The notes: generated by a model from the letters alone, not told the origin. Counted from the stretch's first letter, positions 1 to 13,167 are shown. The stretch is 64,000 bases of DNA from Triticum aestivum (GCF_018294505.1 NC_057795.1:227276826-227340825); one strand, 5' to 3'. Program-made: numbers and translations.

Positions 1-76
1 TTATTTATGCCAGACTCGCCTAACCGTGTCTGGGGTCTGAATGACCTGTTTAGGTGCTTTGATAAGCAAAGCCGGA

Positions 77-3000
77 TTAGTGTGTGGCTGTCAAGGCAGT
101 CTCACGTTCTTCCGTATTCGAGGAACACTCGAAGTTTCCCTTTAATGAGATGATGCCGCGTGGACTGGGCATTTTAAGTGTAAGAGATGCGTAATGCGGT
201 ATTGCGTTAAAGCGGGCGAAAGCTTCGCGTCCCAATAGTGATTGATAGCTACTTTTAAATGGGGCGATGTGGAAGACTAACTTTTCGCGACCGAAGTTGT
301 CGGATGAGTCGAACACAACTTCTAGTAGTAGAGAGCCCGTACAATGGGCATATGGGCCTGGCATCAATCCTTTAAAGGAAGTGTTGCTATGGCGAATTTT
401 GGTTGGGTCTATCCCCATTCTGCGGATTGTGTCCTGATATAACAGGTTTAGATCACTGCCGCCGTCCATTAGGACTTGTGTAAATTGTAGTCCGTCGATT
501 ATAGGATCTAATATCAAAGCAGTCCATCCTGCGTTCCGAATACTTCCGAAGTAACCCTGATGGTTGAAGGTGATTGGTTTTGACATCCAGTGTTGGGACT
601 CCGCTGGGGTGGACCGTGCGGCGCGTATTTCAATGGGCGCCGCTCTATTTTTCCCTGTTGTCACTTGAAGTGAGTTTACTGTTTTGACCTCTTGTGGGAA
701 ATTCTTTTGTTTTCCGGTGCTCCGCTTGTGGGGTTCGTCATCATCCTCACTTGGTGTGTCGAGCCCCTTGTGTTCGGCGTTAAGTCGGCCGAACTGTTTG
801 AAGACCCAACAATCTCTGTGGGTATGGTTTGCAGGCTTCCCTGGGGTACTGTGGATTTGGCATATCTTGTCCAAGATTTTGTTTAGGTTCGATAGCTCGT
901 CGCTGTTGTCCTTAAGAGGCAGTTTGTTGTTGTTCTGCCGAGAGCTTTTGAATCCGGCGTTAACTACCGTGCTCTTTGGACTGTTTCCCTTGGTCCAGCG
1001 CTGGTCCTTGCTACGTCGTGGTTTCCCATTTCCATCCCTCATCCTGTATGTACTTGGGTCACTGGTGCTGCATCTTGCCAGCCAGCTATCCTCTCCCGCG
1101 CAAAAACGGGTCATGATGCTTGTTAGTGCGGCCATTGTTCTCGGCTTTTCTTGGCCAAGGTGTCTGGCGAGCCATTCGTCTCGGACATTGTGTTTGAAAG
1201 CTGCTAAGGCTTCGGCGTCCGGACAGTCGACTATTTGGTTCTTTTTGGTGAGGAACCTATTCCAGAATTTGCGGGCTCACTCTCCGGGCTGTTGAGTTAT
1301 GTGACTTAAATCGTCTGCATCCGGAGGGCGGACATAAGTTCCCTGAAAATTTGTCCAAAACGCATCCGCGAGCTCTTCCCAACTTCCAATAGTGTTTTCA
1401 GGGAGGCCTTTAAGCCAATGCCGGGCTGGCCCTTTGAGCTTGAGGGGTAAGTATTTTATGGCATGGAGGTCATCCCCTCTAGCCATGTGTATGTGCAGGA
1501 TGTAATCCTCAATCCAGACTCCAGGGTCTGTTGTTCCGTCGTATGCCTCTATGTTTACGGGCTTGAATGCCGCTGGAAATTCATGATCCAGCACCTCATC
1601 GGTGAAACATAGGGGGGGTGCGGCGCCTCTGTATTTGGGTGTGCCGTGATGTTTGAATACTCGACGTGTTGTATTGCTTTCTAGAGCTTGCTTTCTTGGC
1701 CCATAGATGGACCTGACTAGGCCATTCTTTTGGTGCGGATCCTTATGCAGATCGCATGCCGGCTTGTGTGCGGCGCCGCTTGCCGCTCTATGTTTGCCAT
1801 GTGGTCGTCTATCTGACCGGGCGGCCTCTTTGTTCTTTGATCGTGGGGGCTCTATGGCCTCCTCGTCAAATTCGGGCAGTAGTTTGTGCTTCGGGTAGCT
1901 CTTTGTTTGGCGACTATCGCCGTATTTGTCTGCGGTGTTGAGTACTTTGCTCCATCTCATTCTGAGTGCGTCTTCCGCTGTTTTGAGCTTCTGCTTCTAC
2001 TTCTTCAGACTACGTGCAGTGGCGACAAGCCTTTTGTGGAGGTTTTTCTGCTCCAACGATGTGTCCTGCGTGAGATCGTCCGGACTGTTATCTTCGCCGG
2101 GGACGGATTGTTTATCCAAGTTATCCTGTTCGGATGGTTGCTCGAGGGCATGTTCGTCGTCCACCGGTTCGCCCTGCTCTATGGCTGGGTCTGTATGGGT
2201 GCTGTCTTTGTCGGGGCGGGACTTTGAGCGGCGCTTGCGTCGCCGTTTTGACTGCTTTTCGAGGGAATTATCCTTCACAGCGTCCCGTTGTTCCTCGTTA
2301 TTGCTTCCTTTAGGTGTATCCACCATATATACATCGTGAGTTGAGGTGGCCTTCCAGTGCCCTGTAGGCACTGGTTCTTGGTCGTCTCCGGCATCGTCGT
2401 CCATACCGTCGATGTCTTCGGAGTCAAAGTCGAGCATGTCAGTTAAATCATCGACGGTGGCTACAAAGTGGGTGGTGGGTGGGCGTTGAATTTCTTCATC
2501 GTCCGCATCCCAACCTTCCTGACCATAGTCCGGCTAGGGCTCTCCTGATAAAGAGAGAGACTTTAGTGAATTCAGGATGTCGCCAAAGGGCGAGTGCTGA
2601 AAGATGTCCGCGGTAGTGAACTCCATAACCGGCCCCCAATCGAATTTGATTGGCAGGGGTGCGGGAGGTTCGGAGTCCGGAGAGGAGTCTGGCACCTTGG
2701 AGTCACGGACTTTGCGAAGGACAGGGATGGTGTTCGGCTCAATCGTCATAGCCCCCGAGGCGGTATCCAGCCACCCATCCTCGATCGGCGAAGTCGGCTC
2801 CGAGCTAAGGGTCGGAGCGGACACTTGTGCGGCCTCCAGGGCACTGTCCGGCAGCAGAGCTAGGTCATGCCCATCGTGACAGTGCGGCACACTGGGCTGT
2901 GGCTCAAACCCGTCGAAGATCAAGTCTCCGCGGACGTCAGCCGTATAGTTCAAATTTCCAAATCTGACCTGATGGCCAGGGGCGTAGCTTTCAATCTTCT

Positions 3001-3133
3001 CCAGATGGCCAAGCGAGGTGGCCCGCAGTGTAAAGCCGCCGAATATAAAGATCTGTCCGGGGAGAAAAGTCTCACCCTGGACCGCATTGTTGTTGATGAT
3101 CGAAGGAGCCATCGGGCCTAAAGGTGACGACAT
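77..3133 (-). pseudogene. gag-protease polyprotein of element A, interrupted by stops
   Basis: One continuous reading frame of about 1019 codons runs from the first in-frame ATG after the primer site (3131-3133) to a TAA at 77-79. It is interrupted by three in-frame stops, at 2534-2536, 1997-1999 and 1277-1279. The N-terminal third is acidic and low in complexity. The central part is a retrotransposon gag domain (HIHMARGDDLHAIKYLPLKL, then the RHWLKGLPE motif). Next come a Cys/His cluster, C-x2-H-x8-H-x4-C, and an aspartic protease core with the active-site sequence MDGGSDLNLLY (Asp near base 465). DGGS replaces the more common DTGS, as it does in the protease of element B here. The product would be a capsid-like protein plus the protease that matures it. 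With three stops it cannot be made in full length. Confidence 0.85.
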
Positions 3134-3140
3134 AGAGGAA

Positions 3141-3159
3141 CTCTCAATGAAAGCACCAA
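3141..3159 (-). promoter_or_regulatory. putative primer-binding site of element A
   Basis: Immediately inside the LTR the minus strand reads TTGGTGCTTTCATTGAGAG. Exactly the same stretch follows the LTR of A' at 14805, so it is conserved in the family. The position is that of the tRNA primer site. I do not recognise which tRNA it matches. Confidence 0.6.
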
Positions 3160-3631
3160 TGTCAGTGTCAAAACCGGCGGATCTCGGTAGGGGGTCCCGA
3201 ACTGTGCGTCTAGGCGGATGGTAACAGGAGACAAGGGACACGATGCTTTTACCCAGGTTCGGGCCCTCTCGGTGGAGGTAAAACCCTACTCCTGCTTGAT
3301 TAATATTGATGATATGGGTAGTACAAGAGTAGATCTACCACGAGATCAGAGAGGCTAAAACCTAGAAGCTAGCCTATGGTATGATTGTTGTTCGTCCTGC
3401 GGACTAAAACCTTCCGGTTTATATAGACACCGGAGAGGGCTAGGGTTACACAGAGTCGGTTACAATGGTAGGAGATCTACATATCCGTATCGCCAAGCTT
3501 GCCTTCCACGCCAAGGAAAGTCCCATCCGTACACGGGACGAAGTCTTCAATCTTGTATCTTCATAGTCTAGGAGTCCGGCCAAAGATGATAGTTCGGCTA
3601 TCCGGACACCCCCTAGTCCAGGACTCCCTCA
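3160..3631 (-). repeat. 5' LTR of element A
   Basis: In minus orientation the LTR starts TGAGGGAGTCCTGGACTAGG and ends CTGACA, giving TG...CA ends and a length of 472 bp. It aligns end to end with the plus-strand LTR of A' (478 bp). A TATA-like TATATAAA lies on the minus strand near 3417-3424, a suitable place for the retroelement promoter. Confidence 0.85.
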
Positions 3632-4690
3632 GGAAGTATGCGCAGAAAAGGCGGTACGAGTTCAACGGAATCTTGGCCCCCTCCGGCAGGACCATGGGCG
3701 CTCCATGTCCTTTTGGAACTTTCCTCCCCCACATATACATGTACCTCGTGATTAAGGTACTGCCATTCAGGCTCGACGGGAAGAAAACCACATCTTCCTA
3801 TTGCTTCTTGTCCAGCTCCTCCGCCCTTTTCTTCCTCCCCTCTGCCGCGGCATCTTTTGCGGTGGTTGTCCGCTTCCCTTTCATGGCGCCCGTCTTTCGT
3901 CCCATCTCTTAGGCTCACGGGATGGGCGAAAGATCTAGTAGAGCTTTGGAGGCGGATGTGGGCGGTGGAGGCAGTTGCTTGGCTTTAGGAAGAAGATGAA
4001 GGAAGTAGAGGCAGCTACGAATGAGCAGCGCCCCTTCACGGTGCCTTTTTATTGGGAACAAGAGCGGCGGCTGGCTCTTCGCTATCTTTCCTCAGAAAGT
4101 TACCATTTTTGCAGGTGCACTACCCATTAACTGCTACTGTACCACGACCCCATGACCTGCAGTAATTACGCAGAGTAGATGTTGGATTGACTAGTCATCA
4201 TAACAACAAACTGCATGGGCAGCGTTTCCTCGACACGTGTTCGTGCATTGTTTAGGACCTAACCCCAACGTGCCGAGTGACACATTTGGCTCAGGCTCGG
4301 GGGCTCCTGTCGGGGTACACAAACAGGGGTGTTTATTCCCCCTGACTTGTGCATGGACAAAGAGCCTCTACCCCGGCAGCCAGGGCTTGACGTAGAATGG
4401 CTACCACAAGCATACAAAGCAAGGCCAAGCCAGAGAAGCCACTCTTCGTGAGATCAAGGAGCGCATTAAGAAGAGCAAGACAATGAGATACCACCTTGGG
4501 AAGGCCTCCCTTGCCGAGCAGGAGAGGTTGGTCGGGACAAGACTACCCCGGAAGAAAACCAGGAAACCCCGGCAGGCCTGTCGGGGTCGCCAGGACCAAG
4601 AATCCCGCCAAGGCACCACCGCTCCACCGCATAGCAACGCAAGTCATTAATCGGTGTGGTGTCGAGCCCCCAAGCAGCTAAGTGGCGATT
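3632..4690 (+). other. degraded retroelement 3' end: polypurine tract plus LTR start
   Basis: The purine/GC-rich tract GCTCGGGGGCTCC (4295-4307) is followed directly by TGTCGGGGTACAC, the usual junction of a polypurine tract with a 3' LTR on the plus strand. LTR-like sequence can be followed to about 4680 but its end is not seen. The upstream 680 bp hold only short reading frames on both strands (for example 3613-3918 minus) with no recognised domain. I read this as a fragment of another Gypsy element truncated on the left by A. The family is unknown. Confidence 0.45.
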
Positions 4691-6640
4691 TTACATCACC
4701 GTTTGCGATTAATGGATCACATACAGTTTCATCATAGGGTCTCTGATTGGACTACCGCGTTTGCACCATCCTGTAATAGTGTTACCAGCAACCTAGAAAG
4801 TATGGGACAGAGCAAGACGATATTATTAAGTTCCATACATAACCATACTTACAGATATATGGTTGAGGAAGGTGTTAAACTAATAAATGGTTAAGGAAGG
4901 TGTTAAACTAGGCTTCATTTTTGACATTCCCGCACTAAATCCATGTTGGGAGGATACTTGCATGTCACCTAATGGCAAAGGTTGCCTCTGATACTAAGTT
5001 GGCAGACTCTGTAGTATCACATGGCCTTTTTAAACCTTCCTCAAATGGATCTCCATTCTTCCTCCTCTAGATTTAGTTAAGATGTCGAGCATTATCCCTG
5101 ATGTCTGTTTCCTCTTGCCCCTAGGTGCTAGTTCAACAACAAACATTGGAAGTGTTAGCGTACATCATACTGTGGGACTACATATAATGAAGCACGCAAC
5201 TTTTACTTGACTCGAGCAACTACCTTCTTGTTGTCGAATCTGACAAGGTTCTTCTGATCTTGCCAAGTCCTTTTGTGTCAATAATGCTTTGGAAGTAGTG
5301 TCAGGTGGCGGTGGAGCTTAGGAACTTGCTGCTACCTGAGTTGCCGAATGAGTAAATCGTGCAGGTGTTGGTACTCTAGAAGAAGATGCTGCAACAACTA
5401 GGGTTGTCGTTGCTTGTTTGGTGGAAGCTTTTCATATGCCTTTGAATTGTTTTGCAGCAGGTGTAGTAGGGGATACCGTGTTTGTACATTTATCCATGGA
5501 CTTCGAACTTATATTGCACTATGTTGGTGCAATGATAGGCCCCTTGTGTTTTGGAGTTTGTTGACATAAACAGTATGGGACTTATATGTTTGCTAGTGCA
5601 CACTGAGTAATAGGTCCCTGAAGTATCGAGGTGTTTGATACTAACAACAAAGATAATCTCCATGCGTGGCAGCGAATGTTATCATCGAAGATAAAGCTAA
5701 CAAGAGTGACCCCTAAAAAATGTTGAAGTTCAAGCAATTGGTTCTGTGCCTGTTCGAAGAATATGACTATGTTCGAGGAAGAATGAAGACAAGACGAAGA
5801 CGTAGCATTTGTTTCATTGTTCTTCTTCTTTCATTGAGTCATAGGACCACCGTACTATTAGCGTTCAGAGCTTTGATTCTCTGATGCTAAACCCAAAAAC
5901 CTATGTAAGTTGTGAGAGAAACCTCTTTGGGCTCCGAGCAAATACTTGCCAGCAAAAGACTGTGATCTTCTTCACTGTGAGAGATTTGACTCTGACCAAG
6001 GAGTTAGCCTTACTTCTTCCTCAAGTAGTGTTATCGCTGGTCCAAAAATCCGACCGTTGTGAACGTGTCGGTTGGCCATTGGCTGGACCTCGTGTCCAAA
6101 ATGGTCATTTCCCATCCGGGAAGGTTGCGACTATAAATAGCCTCCCGCGTCGGCTTTGTCCGGTGGCTGCTCTATTTGATACTGAGAAGATTGTTGAGGA
6201 ACCCACTCTCTGAGATATTTGAGTTTAAAATACACCGAGAGGAAAATCCTAGAGCCAAAGAATTAGATAGTGGCTTAGCATCACTGGAATCAAAGTTTAG
6301 TACGCTCCACCTATTAGTCTTGAGAGTTGCAAACCCTGTAGACGGTTAGATGCCAATTTCTTCAGAAACCAAGAGTGATTGTGGTTCTCGAAGAAGTTTG
6401 TAAAGGTTCGGAGATCGCCTTCAAGTATCTACCATGAGTGATCAACATCGGATGACGAATCAATTGTCGAGGAGAATAGGGTGAAGAGAGTTTAGCTTTC
6501 ATGTTAAGTCACAGCCCCTCCAACCAGACGTAATCCTTGTGCAGAAGGACGAACTGCTCGAACAAATACCTTGTCGCCATCAAGCATCTTCGGTTATCTC
6601 TATCACTCATGTTCACCTTCTATGCATTTTCATTCATATG
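4691..6640. other. unassigned sequence with a TATA-containing leader-like stretch
   Basis: No convincing coding region. Around 6050-6560 there is a GC-richer stretch with a good TATA box (TATAAATA, 6132-6139) followed by a leader-like, ORF-poor sequence. This resembles the promoter/R region of a repeated element, but termini, primer site and partner copy are not visible. A 109-codon open frame at 5884-6213 covers the TATA box itself and so is unlikely to be real. Confidence 0.35.
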
Positions 6641-6959
6641 AATTACTTCGATGCATGTCTTAGTTTTTGTTCGTTATTCTGTTCTAGTTCACTATAGTTT
6701 GTTTTCATTCATTCCGTTGATGGGTTCTGAGAGATTTAAGTTTTCCGTAGAAAATTTAATACTCCCATTCACCCCCTCTGGTAGACATACTTCGTTCATA
6801 CACACTATCAGTACCAGTAGAATCTACATAGCTCTTCCGCTAGCGTTTGTATGTATCCCGAGTACTAACACCATCCCCTACCATTATGTGTTCATTCCTC
6901 TTTTTTTTTGCCATGTCAAGTCCAGACCACAAGAAAAAAGAATAAAAATTTAGTTCTTC

Positions 6960-9560
6960 AGAACTAATTGATGAGTGATACGGATGAACTGAACTTTGAT
7001 GTTAGACAACCGCATGATAGGAGGATGTAATATGTACGAACAATAGGACGGCATGAGATAATCAGACCTATGATGTGTAAACTAAGCAGAAGGCATTTCA
7101 ATAAATTACAAGCAATACAATGGAAGGTAGACACCATATGAAAGATGCTACAAATATTGCTTTGCCAAGTTAACGGTCTCTCATCACAACTGGCATTTAA
7201 AAAATTAAGCAGTACAAGAAATAAATCATATGCAAGATGCAAACAACATCACACTACCAAGTTAAAGCTATCTCGTCATAAGTGATTGATGCAGGATAGA
7301 CACAAACAGTACATCGATGTTAGAACATGTAATATAGAGATGTAGTGTATGCAAAATAAGGAACATATGCCATATTTACATGTATAATGTGTAAACTAAG
7401 TAGATGTAATTTAATCAAATTAGAAGAAATACAAGCTAGACACCGTATGCAACATGCAGGCAAATATCACACTGCCAAGCTAGACACCATCAGTCCCTGC
7501 CTTAATTTTTTTCTTCCTCTTACTTAATTTTATTGCCTTTTCAAGCCAAACCCACAAGAAAAATGAATAAAAATTCACTCTTTAGAACTCATTGATGCAG
7601 GATACTGATGAGCACTACTTTAAAGGTAACCGCATGATAGGACAATTGAATGTGTAAGAAAAAAGGACAGCATGGCATATTCATAGATATGATGTGTAAA
7701 CTAAGCAAAAGGCATTTTAACAAATTACAAGCAATGAAAGCTAGACACCATATGAAATATGCAATGAATATCACTCTACCAAGTTAAAATTGTCTCGTCA
7801 TAAGTGCCATTTCAACAAATTAGAAGTAGTACAAGTTAGAAAAGAATGCAAGATGTAACCTATATCACACTCCCAAGTTAAATGTGTCTGGTGATAAGTG
7901 ATTGTTGCAGGTTACACAACAGTAGTACTTTGATGTAAGAACATGGTGTGATAGATATATATTGTATGTTCTAGGCACAAGAACACATGTCTTATTCACA
8001 AGTATAATGTGTAAACCAAGCAGATGGAATTCAACAAAATTAGAAGCAATACAAGCTAGACATCATACGTAATATGCAACCACATATAACAGCACCAAGT
8101 TAGAGGGAGCACCTATGATGGTTGAGTAGGGGAGATGTGCTCGTCATCAACACAGCTACGTTGAGTGTCTATGCATGTGATGTGCTGCAAATCTTGTTGG
8201 GGGATGGCGGATTCAAATCTTTAAAGGCCCTCCATTTTAGTTGGTCAGAAGGAGCACCATTATCCACTGCCTTGCTGATTTCCTTCTGCTTTATTGATTT
8301 TGCATTGTCAAGTGAAACCGACAAGAAAAAGCAACAAAGTTCACTCTTCGGAACTCACGCACGCATTATACTGACAATCACTACTTTGGTGTAAGGAAAA
8401 CACATAATACGAGGATGGAATATGTACGAAAAACAGGATGACATGGCATGTTCACAACTATTTGTGTAAACTAAACAGAAGCCATTTCAACAAATTAGAA
8501 GCAATGCAAGCTAGACACCACATGCAAGATGCAACCAATATGACTCTGCCAAGTTAAAAATGTCCCATCATAAATGGCGTTTCAACAAATTAGAAGCAGT
8601 GCATGCTATAAATCATATGAAAGATGCAACCGATATCACACTACATATACTAAAGGTGTCACGTCATAATTGATTGATGCGGCATACAAAAAACAGTAGT
8701 TTTATGTAAGGACATGCTTAATAGACAGATGCAGTATGTACCAAAAATAGGAAGGCATGTCACATTAACAGGTATAGTGTATAAACTAAGCAGAATAGCA
8801 CATGCAATTTAACCATATTAGAAGAATTACAATCTAGACACCATGTGCAAAATGCAACCACATATCACACTACCAAGTTAGAGCAAACACCTGCGGTGGT
8901 GGTGTAGGGGAAATGCGGTCATCAACTATAGAGCTACGTTGACTATCTTCATCTAGCCTTATTGTTTCTTGAGAATCATCTGGGGAGGCTGACACTGCAT
9001 TCTTTTAAAGAGGATCTTTTCTCACAGTAATCCACGAGTTTGACTGTCTCATCATAAGTGATTGATGAGGGATACACAAGAACATTAGTTTGATGTAAGA
9101 ACATGCTTAATCGACGGATGTAGTAGTATGTACTAAAAACAGGAAGGCATGTCATATTCAAAGGTATAATGCGTAAACTAAGAAGATGCAATTTAACCAA
9201 ATTGGAAGCAATACAAGCTAGACACTCGGCTGGAGTGGTGAGCACGATCATCAAGGACCTGAGAGTGTGGCGGGAGGTGGCTGCTTCGCCACCACCGTGG
9301 ATTTTTAGTTGGCTTGCAGGTGATGCTTGCATGTGCTGGGCTCGTCACTAGCTTGACCAGTGCCTTGACTAGCTATTTGGCTTCTGGTGCTCTACGATCT
9401 TGTACTCTTTGCAGTCATTGCCATGATGTAAAAAAATTCTTTCCTTATCTTAATAAAGATCAACTTCGGCCTTTCGAATACAAGCTAGAACCATATGCGA
9501 CATGCAACCACACATGACACCGTGAAGTTAAAGCAAGCACCTGGGATGGTGGTTCATGGA
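6960..9560. repeat. degenerate array of about 300-450 bp units, CACTA-related
   Basis: A phrase like TGTGTAAACTAAGCAGA, followed by ATTTCAACAAATTAGAAGCAA, then a TAGACACCATATG-like piece and CCAAGTTA, recurs roughly seven times. Anchors are near 7073, 7388, 7690, 8010, 8467, 8770 and 9173, spaced about 300-460 bp. The same wording occurs in the spacers of the multiplied tnpA-like exons at 32900-34550, so this block is probably an old piece of a related CACTA element. A short exon-like motif (CATCAACNNAGAGCTACGTT type) recurs near 8143, 8920 and 9568. No open gene is present. Confidence 0.55.
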
Positions 9561-11050
9561 GAACGAGATCATCAACTTCAGAGCTACGTTTACTGTCTCC
9601 ATCTGCTGACACTACACCCTTTAAAGCGCTGAAACGTGTCTTGCTTAGCCGCGAACTAAGCTAGAGCGACTTCTATCTTTTCAACTGTGTATTTATCAAC
9701 AGTGTGGCAGAGGCTGAAATATCCATGCATAAAAAACAATAGTGAGAGTATGGGTGAAGTGTGTGCAGAACTAGTGCACTATAAAAGTAGCAGATAGAAG
9801 GTGGGTAAAAAGTAGATGACAGAAGACATATGATAGTTCTACAACATGCATGGCAAACAAAATTAGATTCTACGATTTTGTAATATGAGCATAGGGATGG
9901 CTAGGAAATGCAGGTACTCCTCCAGCACACCACCACATGTGGTCCTATCAAAATAATTGTCGACTGAAAATAAATAGGTTAGTCGATATTTTTCTGAACC
10001 ATCCGATCTACAAGGAACGAGCACATGGCCCTCGTCTACCTCCTGCCAGTCACTATTGACAATCTTTCTCGAACTGCCAGGGACCACGAGCCCAGACCCC
10101 TAGCTCCGTTGCCCCGCCCTCCACTCGACCTCACACCGCCGCCGTGTTTGGAACCGCCCCCGGCCATCCTGTTAAGCCCGGCCGACCTCTAGATCGGGCG
10201 CCAGCAGCTCCTATACCCCACATACCCCTAATATGAACACCGAAGCACTGCTTCCCCGGTGAACAGGCGAACTAGCGCCTCCGCGGGTGGTGCTTCCTTT
10301 AATTGGGAATCAACTGACCAAGAACTAAAATCAAGGGGGGCAACAGACCTCTAGCTAAGGGGAAATGGTATATGAGGAGAAACCTTGTGCATCGTGAGTT
10401 ACTAGGAACATCTAGTACCAAGAAGAAGGTGTAGTAAGAAGCTGTCAACTAGTGCCTTCTGTGGTATGAATACCATGCAAGTAGACACGTAAGATTTGCA
10501 CGAATAAGGGAAGAGGAGTACCAGTCCGGCTACCAGTGCAATGTACTCCTGATTTTGCGGTGATCTTCTTTGTTTTACCAGGGGACTGATGTTGTGGAGG
10601 ACGGTGGAGCCTTGGATGAACCCATGGCCAAGTTGTTTGACTGTGTTGCCGTGGCCATCTGCCGGCAGAGGGGAAGCAGGTCTGAGGTGGCAAAGGACGG
10701 TGTAGTGGGAAAAACTTCGATGCGGTGGACGGTGGCGATGTTGGAGCGGCAGCAGTGAGGCACAAGACGGCATTGTTGAACTGTCTCAGGTACAACACAC
10801 GTCGGCGTCCTGGAGGTAGCTCGACCTCGGTGCAGTTGCAGTGGATGATGACGTCGGGGTATCGACTCCAGCATGGTGGAGGAGGGCGGCGGTTGATGGG
10901 TGCGATGGGGTGGCGGACGGAGGACGCTGAGGTTTCGCAGCATGTGGAGAGGGAGTTTTGGTGCCCATGGAGTATAAATGGGGAATCGGATGGGGGGAGC
11001 TAAGGGGGAACCATGTTTCGGTCTCGGGCATGCTTGTTTGAAATTCGATG
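9561..11050. other. GC-rich remnant similar to the CACTA internal region
   Basis: The interval 10660-10720 (GGGGAAGCAGGTCTGAGGTGG and following) resembles two segments inside the big CACTA element, at 35190-35300 and 36190-36310. Overlapping frames on both strands (10575-11114 minus, 179 codons, is the longest) have proline/serine-rich composition and no domain. They look like shadows of GC-rich DNA. I interpret the block as a decayed relative of the CACTA tnpA-like gene. The first 800 bases hold nothing recognisable. Confidence 0.4.
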
Positions 11051-11908
11051 AAGGGATAATTAGATTTATGCCCCTAGTTGTGTCCCACTCGTCTGTTTTA
11101 CCCCTAATTCCCAAAAGTCACCAGTTCTGTCCAAGTCACTTTGCTCCTCTTATGCTTTTGCCCTTTGACCGTTTGACTATCAGTTTGAAAACTTCATAAC
11201 TAATTCATACTAAATCAGAAAAATGCAAATAAGATACCAAAATGTTCAGGAAAACATCACCTATATGTAAGTGTCATTTGCATTCATTAAAAAAGTGTTG
11301 GAAAGTGCACATCCGAGTTTTGGCTCTTTTGATACCACCATGAATAGTAAACTCTAAAAAAATTCAAAAAAAATCAAAAAAATATGGTGGCAAAGTATGA
11401 CAAATGTACTAAGTGCTTGCCAAGTTTCATTAGGGAACGACATTCATGGAAGTCGTGGCAAAATAATAATCTATTTTGGAGTGTTGATTGTTTTTTTTGC
11501 CGCGGCACCCACGAATGTTATTCCCTGATGAAACTTGGCAGGCACTTAAAACATTTGTCATTCTTTGCCACCAATTCTTTTTTGAATTTTTTTGAACTTT
11601 TTTAGATTTCACTATTCATGGTGGTAGCATAAGAGCTAAAACTCGGATGGGCACTTTCCAACACTTTTTTCATGAATGCAAATGACACTGACATATAGGT
11701 GATGTTTTTCTGAACATTTTGGTATCTTATTTGTATTTTTCTGATTTAGTATGAATTAGTTATGAAGTTTTCAAACTGACAGTCAAACGGTCAAAGGGCA
11801 AAAGCATAAGAGGAGCAAAGTGACTTGGACAGAACCGGTGACTTTTGGGAATTAGGGGTAAAACAGACGAGTGGGACACAACTAGGGGCATAAATCTAAT
11901 TATCCCTT
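11051..11908. mobile_element. foldback element, near-complete 858-bp inverted repeat
   Basis: The left end AAGGGATAATTAGATTTATG is the reverse complement of the right end, and the match continues inward along almost the whole element. The arms are about 425 bp each with a tiny unpaired centre near 11480. The arms differ at scattered positions, so they are not an assembly artefact of one copied arm. The flanks CGATG (left) and CGAGG (right) could be a 5-bp target duplication with one change. There is no transposase gene. It is a non-autonomous foldback or long MITE whose transcript would form a long hairpin. The superfamily is not determined. Confidence 0.8.
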
Positions 11909-13167
11909 CGAGGAAACTACAAACTTTGCCCCCTCTTAAATTTTGGACCTACTGTTGGTCGGGGGTTGGACGGTAATCCCAGGTGTCCCAAATAGTGGGC
12001 GAGAGCGATTTCTACCAAGTGCATGTGTGTTTAGGCGGCCATGGTGTATGAATGCTTTTCGGAAGCGGTTGCATGGCGTCTAGATGAAGTTACAGATTTA
12101 CCCCAGTTTAGACCTTTGGACATCGGGCCGGTAGGTTTCATGGGTCAGAGTTAGAATATTAATTTCCTTCTACCAAACATTGATCTCACGCTGTTTCAGG
12201 CGAGTAGAGGCTCTTTTCGCGCTTCGTTCGAAACTTTGAAACGGATGCATTCATGTTTAGAATACTCTTGAACTTTTAGGATTAACCTAAATAGACAACT
12301 TAAATTTGACCTTGTATGTTTGAAAACCTCATCAAATTATGCGCTTCTTTTTGAAATTTTGACTTTTGAAAATCCTGTAACTAGGATTATTTTGGAATGT
12401 ACGAGGTAAATTTGAATCTATTTTGTACACGACGATATATGCTATTGTGTTCAAAAGCATAGCAAAGATTGATGCCCCCTTAATTTAGGTATGATTTACA
12501 AATTCCATGATCTCGAATTCAAATAATTGAATGGACTTCATGTTGAATTCGAATATTTTAAAACACCTTAATTTGACTTGAAATGTATGCTAGTTCCTAG
12601 CTAGCTATTTAGAATGTTCACTTTCTATCTTTTGTATATTTAATGTGCTTTACACACACAACATAAACTATACTTACATTTATATTTGAATTGCTTAAGC
12701 GATGTATTGTGTGGACTTCAAAATACTAACTCTATGGATCAATTATATGGAATAATAACATAGACATGCTCAAATTTGATAGAATATGTATGCTTGATGG
12801 ACCAATGACCGTTCCTTACGCAAATTGCAAATATCATGATCCCATCCAAATATTTGGATACAATTTATATTTTTAATCAATGTGCACATCAGTCTTTTAC
12901 GTGTAGATTCACTCTCCATAGGCCCCTCCTCACACATGCGCTAACTTTCTATCTCACACATACGCGCACACGGTGTATATCCATCGACGATCTCTCACAC
13001 ATGCTCACACACTCTCTCCCGAGGTGTCTTTCTCACACATTCTCTCTATATCACCCCCCCCTCTCACAACCATTTACGATTGTTTTCACTAACCTTTGTC
13101 ACAAGTAGTCCCTATCGACCCTTTCTCTATACTTCGACCTGCCTACGTGTCTCTCACACGCACATTA
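11909..13167. other. unassigned AT-rich and CT/CA-rich sequence
   Basis: Around 12040 the stretch GGTGTATGAATGC matches a piece of the CACTA element near 37900, and the CACACATGCG/CTCTCACAC-rich part at 12890-13080 resembles 39220-39610. This suggests that the same old transposon surrounds the foldback insertion. Between 12240 and 12830 I see nothing recognisable. The 90-codon frame at 12836-13108 only reflects the CA/CT-rich composition. Confidence 0.4.

Larger units (their letters stand above)
1..3631 (-). mobile_element. Ty3/Gypsy LTR retrotransposon A, 5' part only
   Basis: Read on the minus strand the order is LTR, primer-binding region, gag, aspartic protease, after which the element runs off the left edge of the window. 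Reverse transcriptase, integrase and the second LTR would lie outside. The gag and leader are clearly related to those of the plus-strand element A' at 14327, so the two are members of one family in opposite orientation. The 5 bases outside the LTR are GGAAG (3632-3636); the matching copy cannot be seen. The family identity is inferred from conserved gag wording such as the HIHMARGD and RHWLKGLPENTIGSWEEL stretches shared by both copies. Confidence 0.88.

Noticed and set aside
684..1295. 203-codon plus-strand open frame
   Set aside because: It lies antisense to the gag-protease frame of element A, has a Leu/Ser/Cys-rich composition typical of an antisense shadow, and shows no domain.
1886..2339. 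Overlapping plus-strand frames with hydrophobic stretches
   Set aside because: Antisense to the acidic/charged gag of A. The apparent membrane-like segments are the complement of Lys/Glu codons.
10973..10979. TATAAAT as a promoter for a gene at 11000
   Set aside because: No coding region follows; the foldback element begins 70 bases later and the surroundings are a decayed transposon.
11384..11612. Two frames on opposite strands at the centre of the foldback element
   Set aside because: They mirror each other because of the inverted repeat and have no domain.
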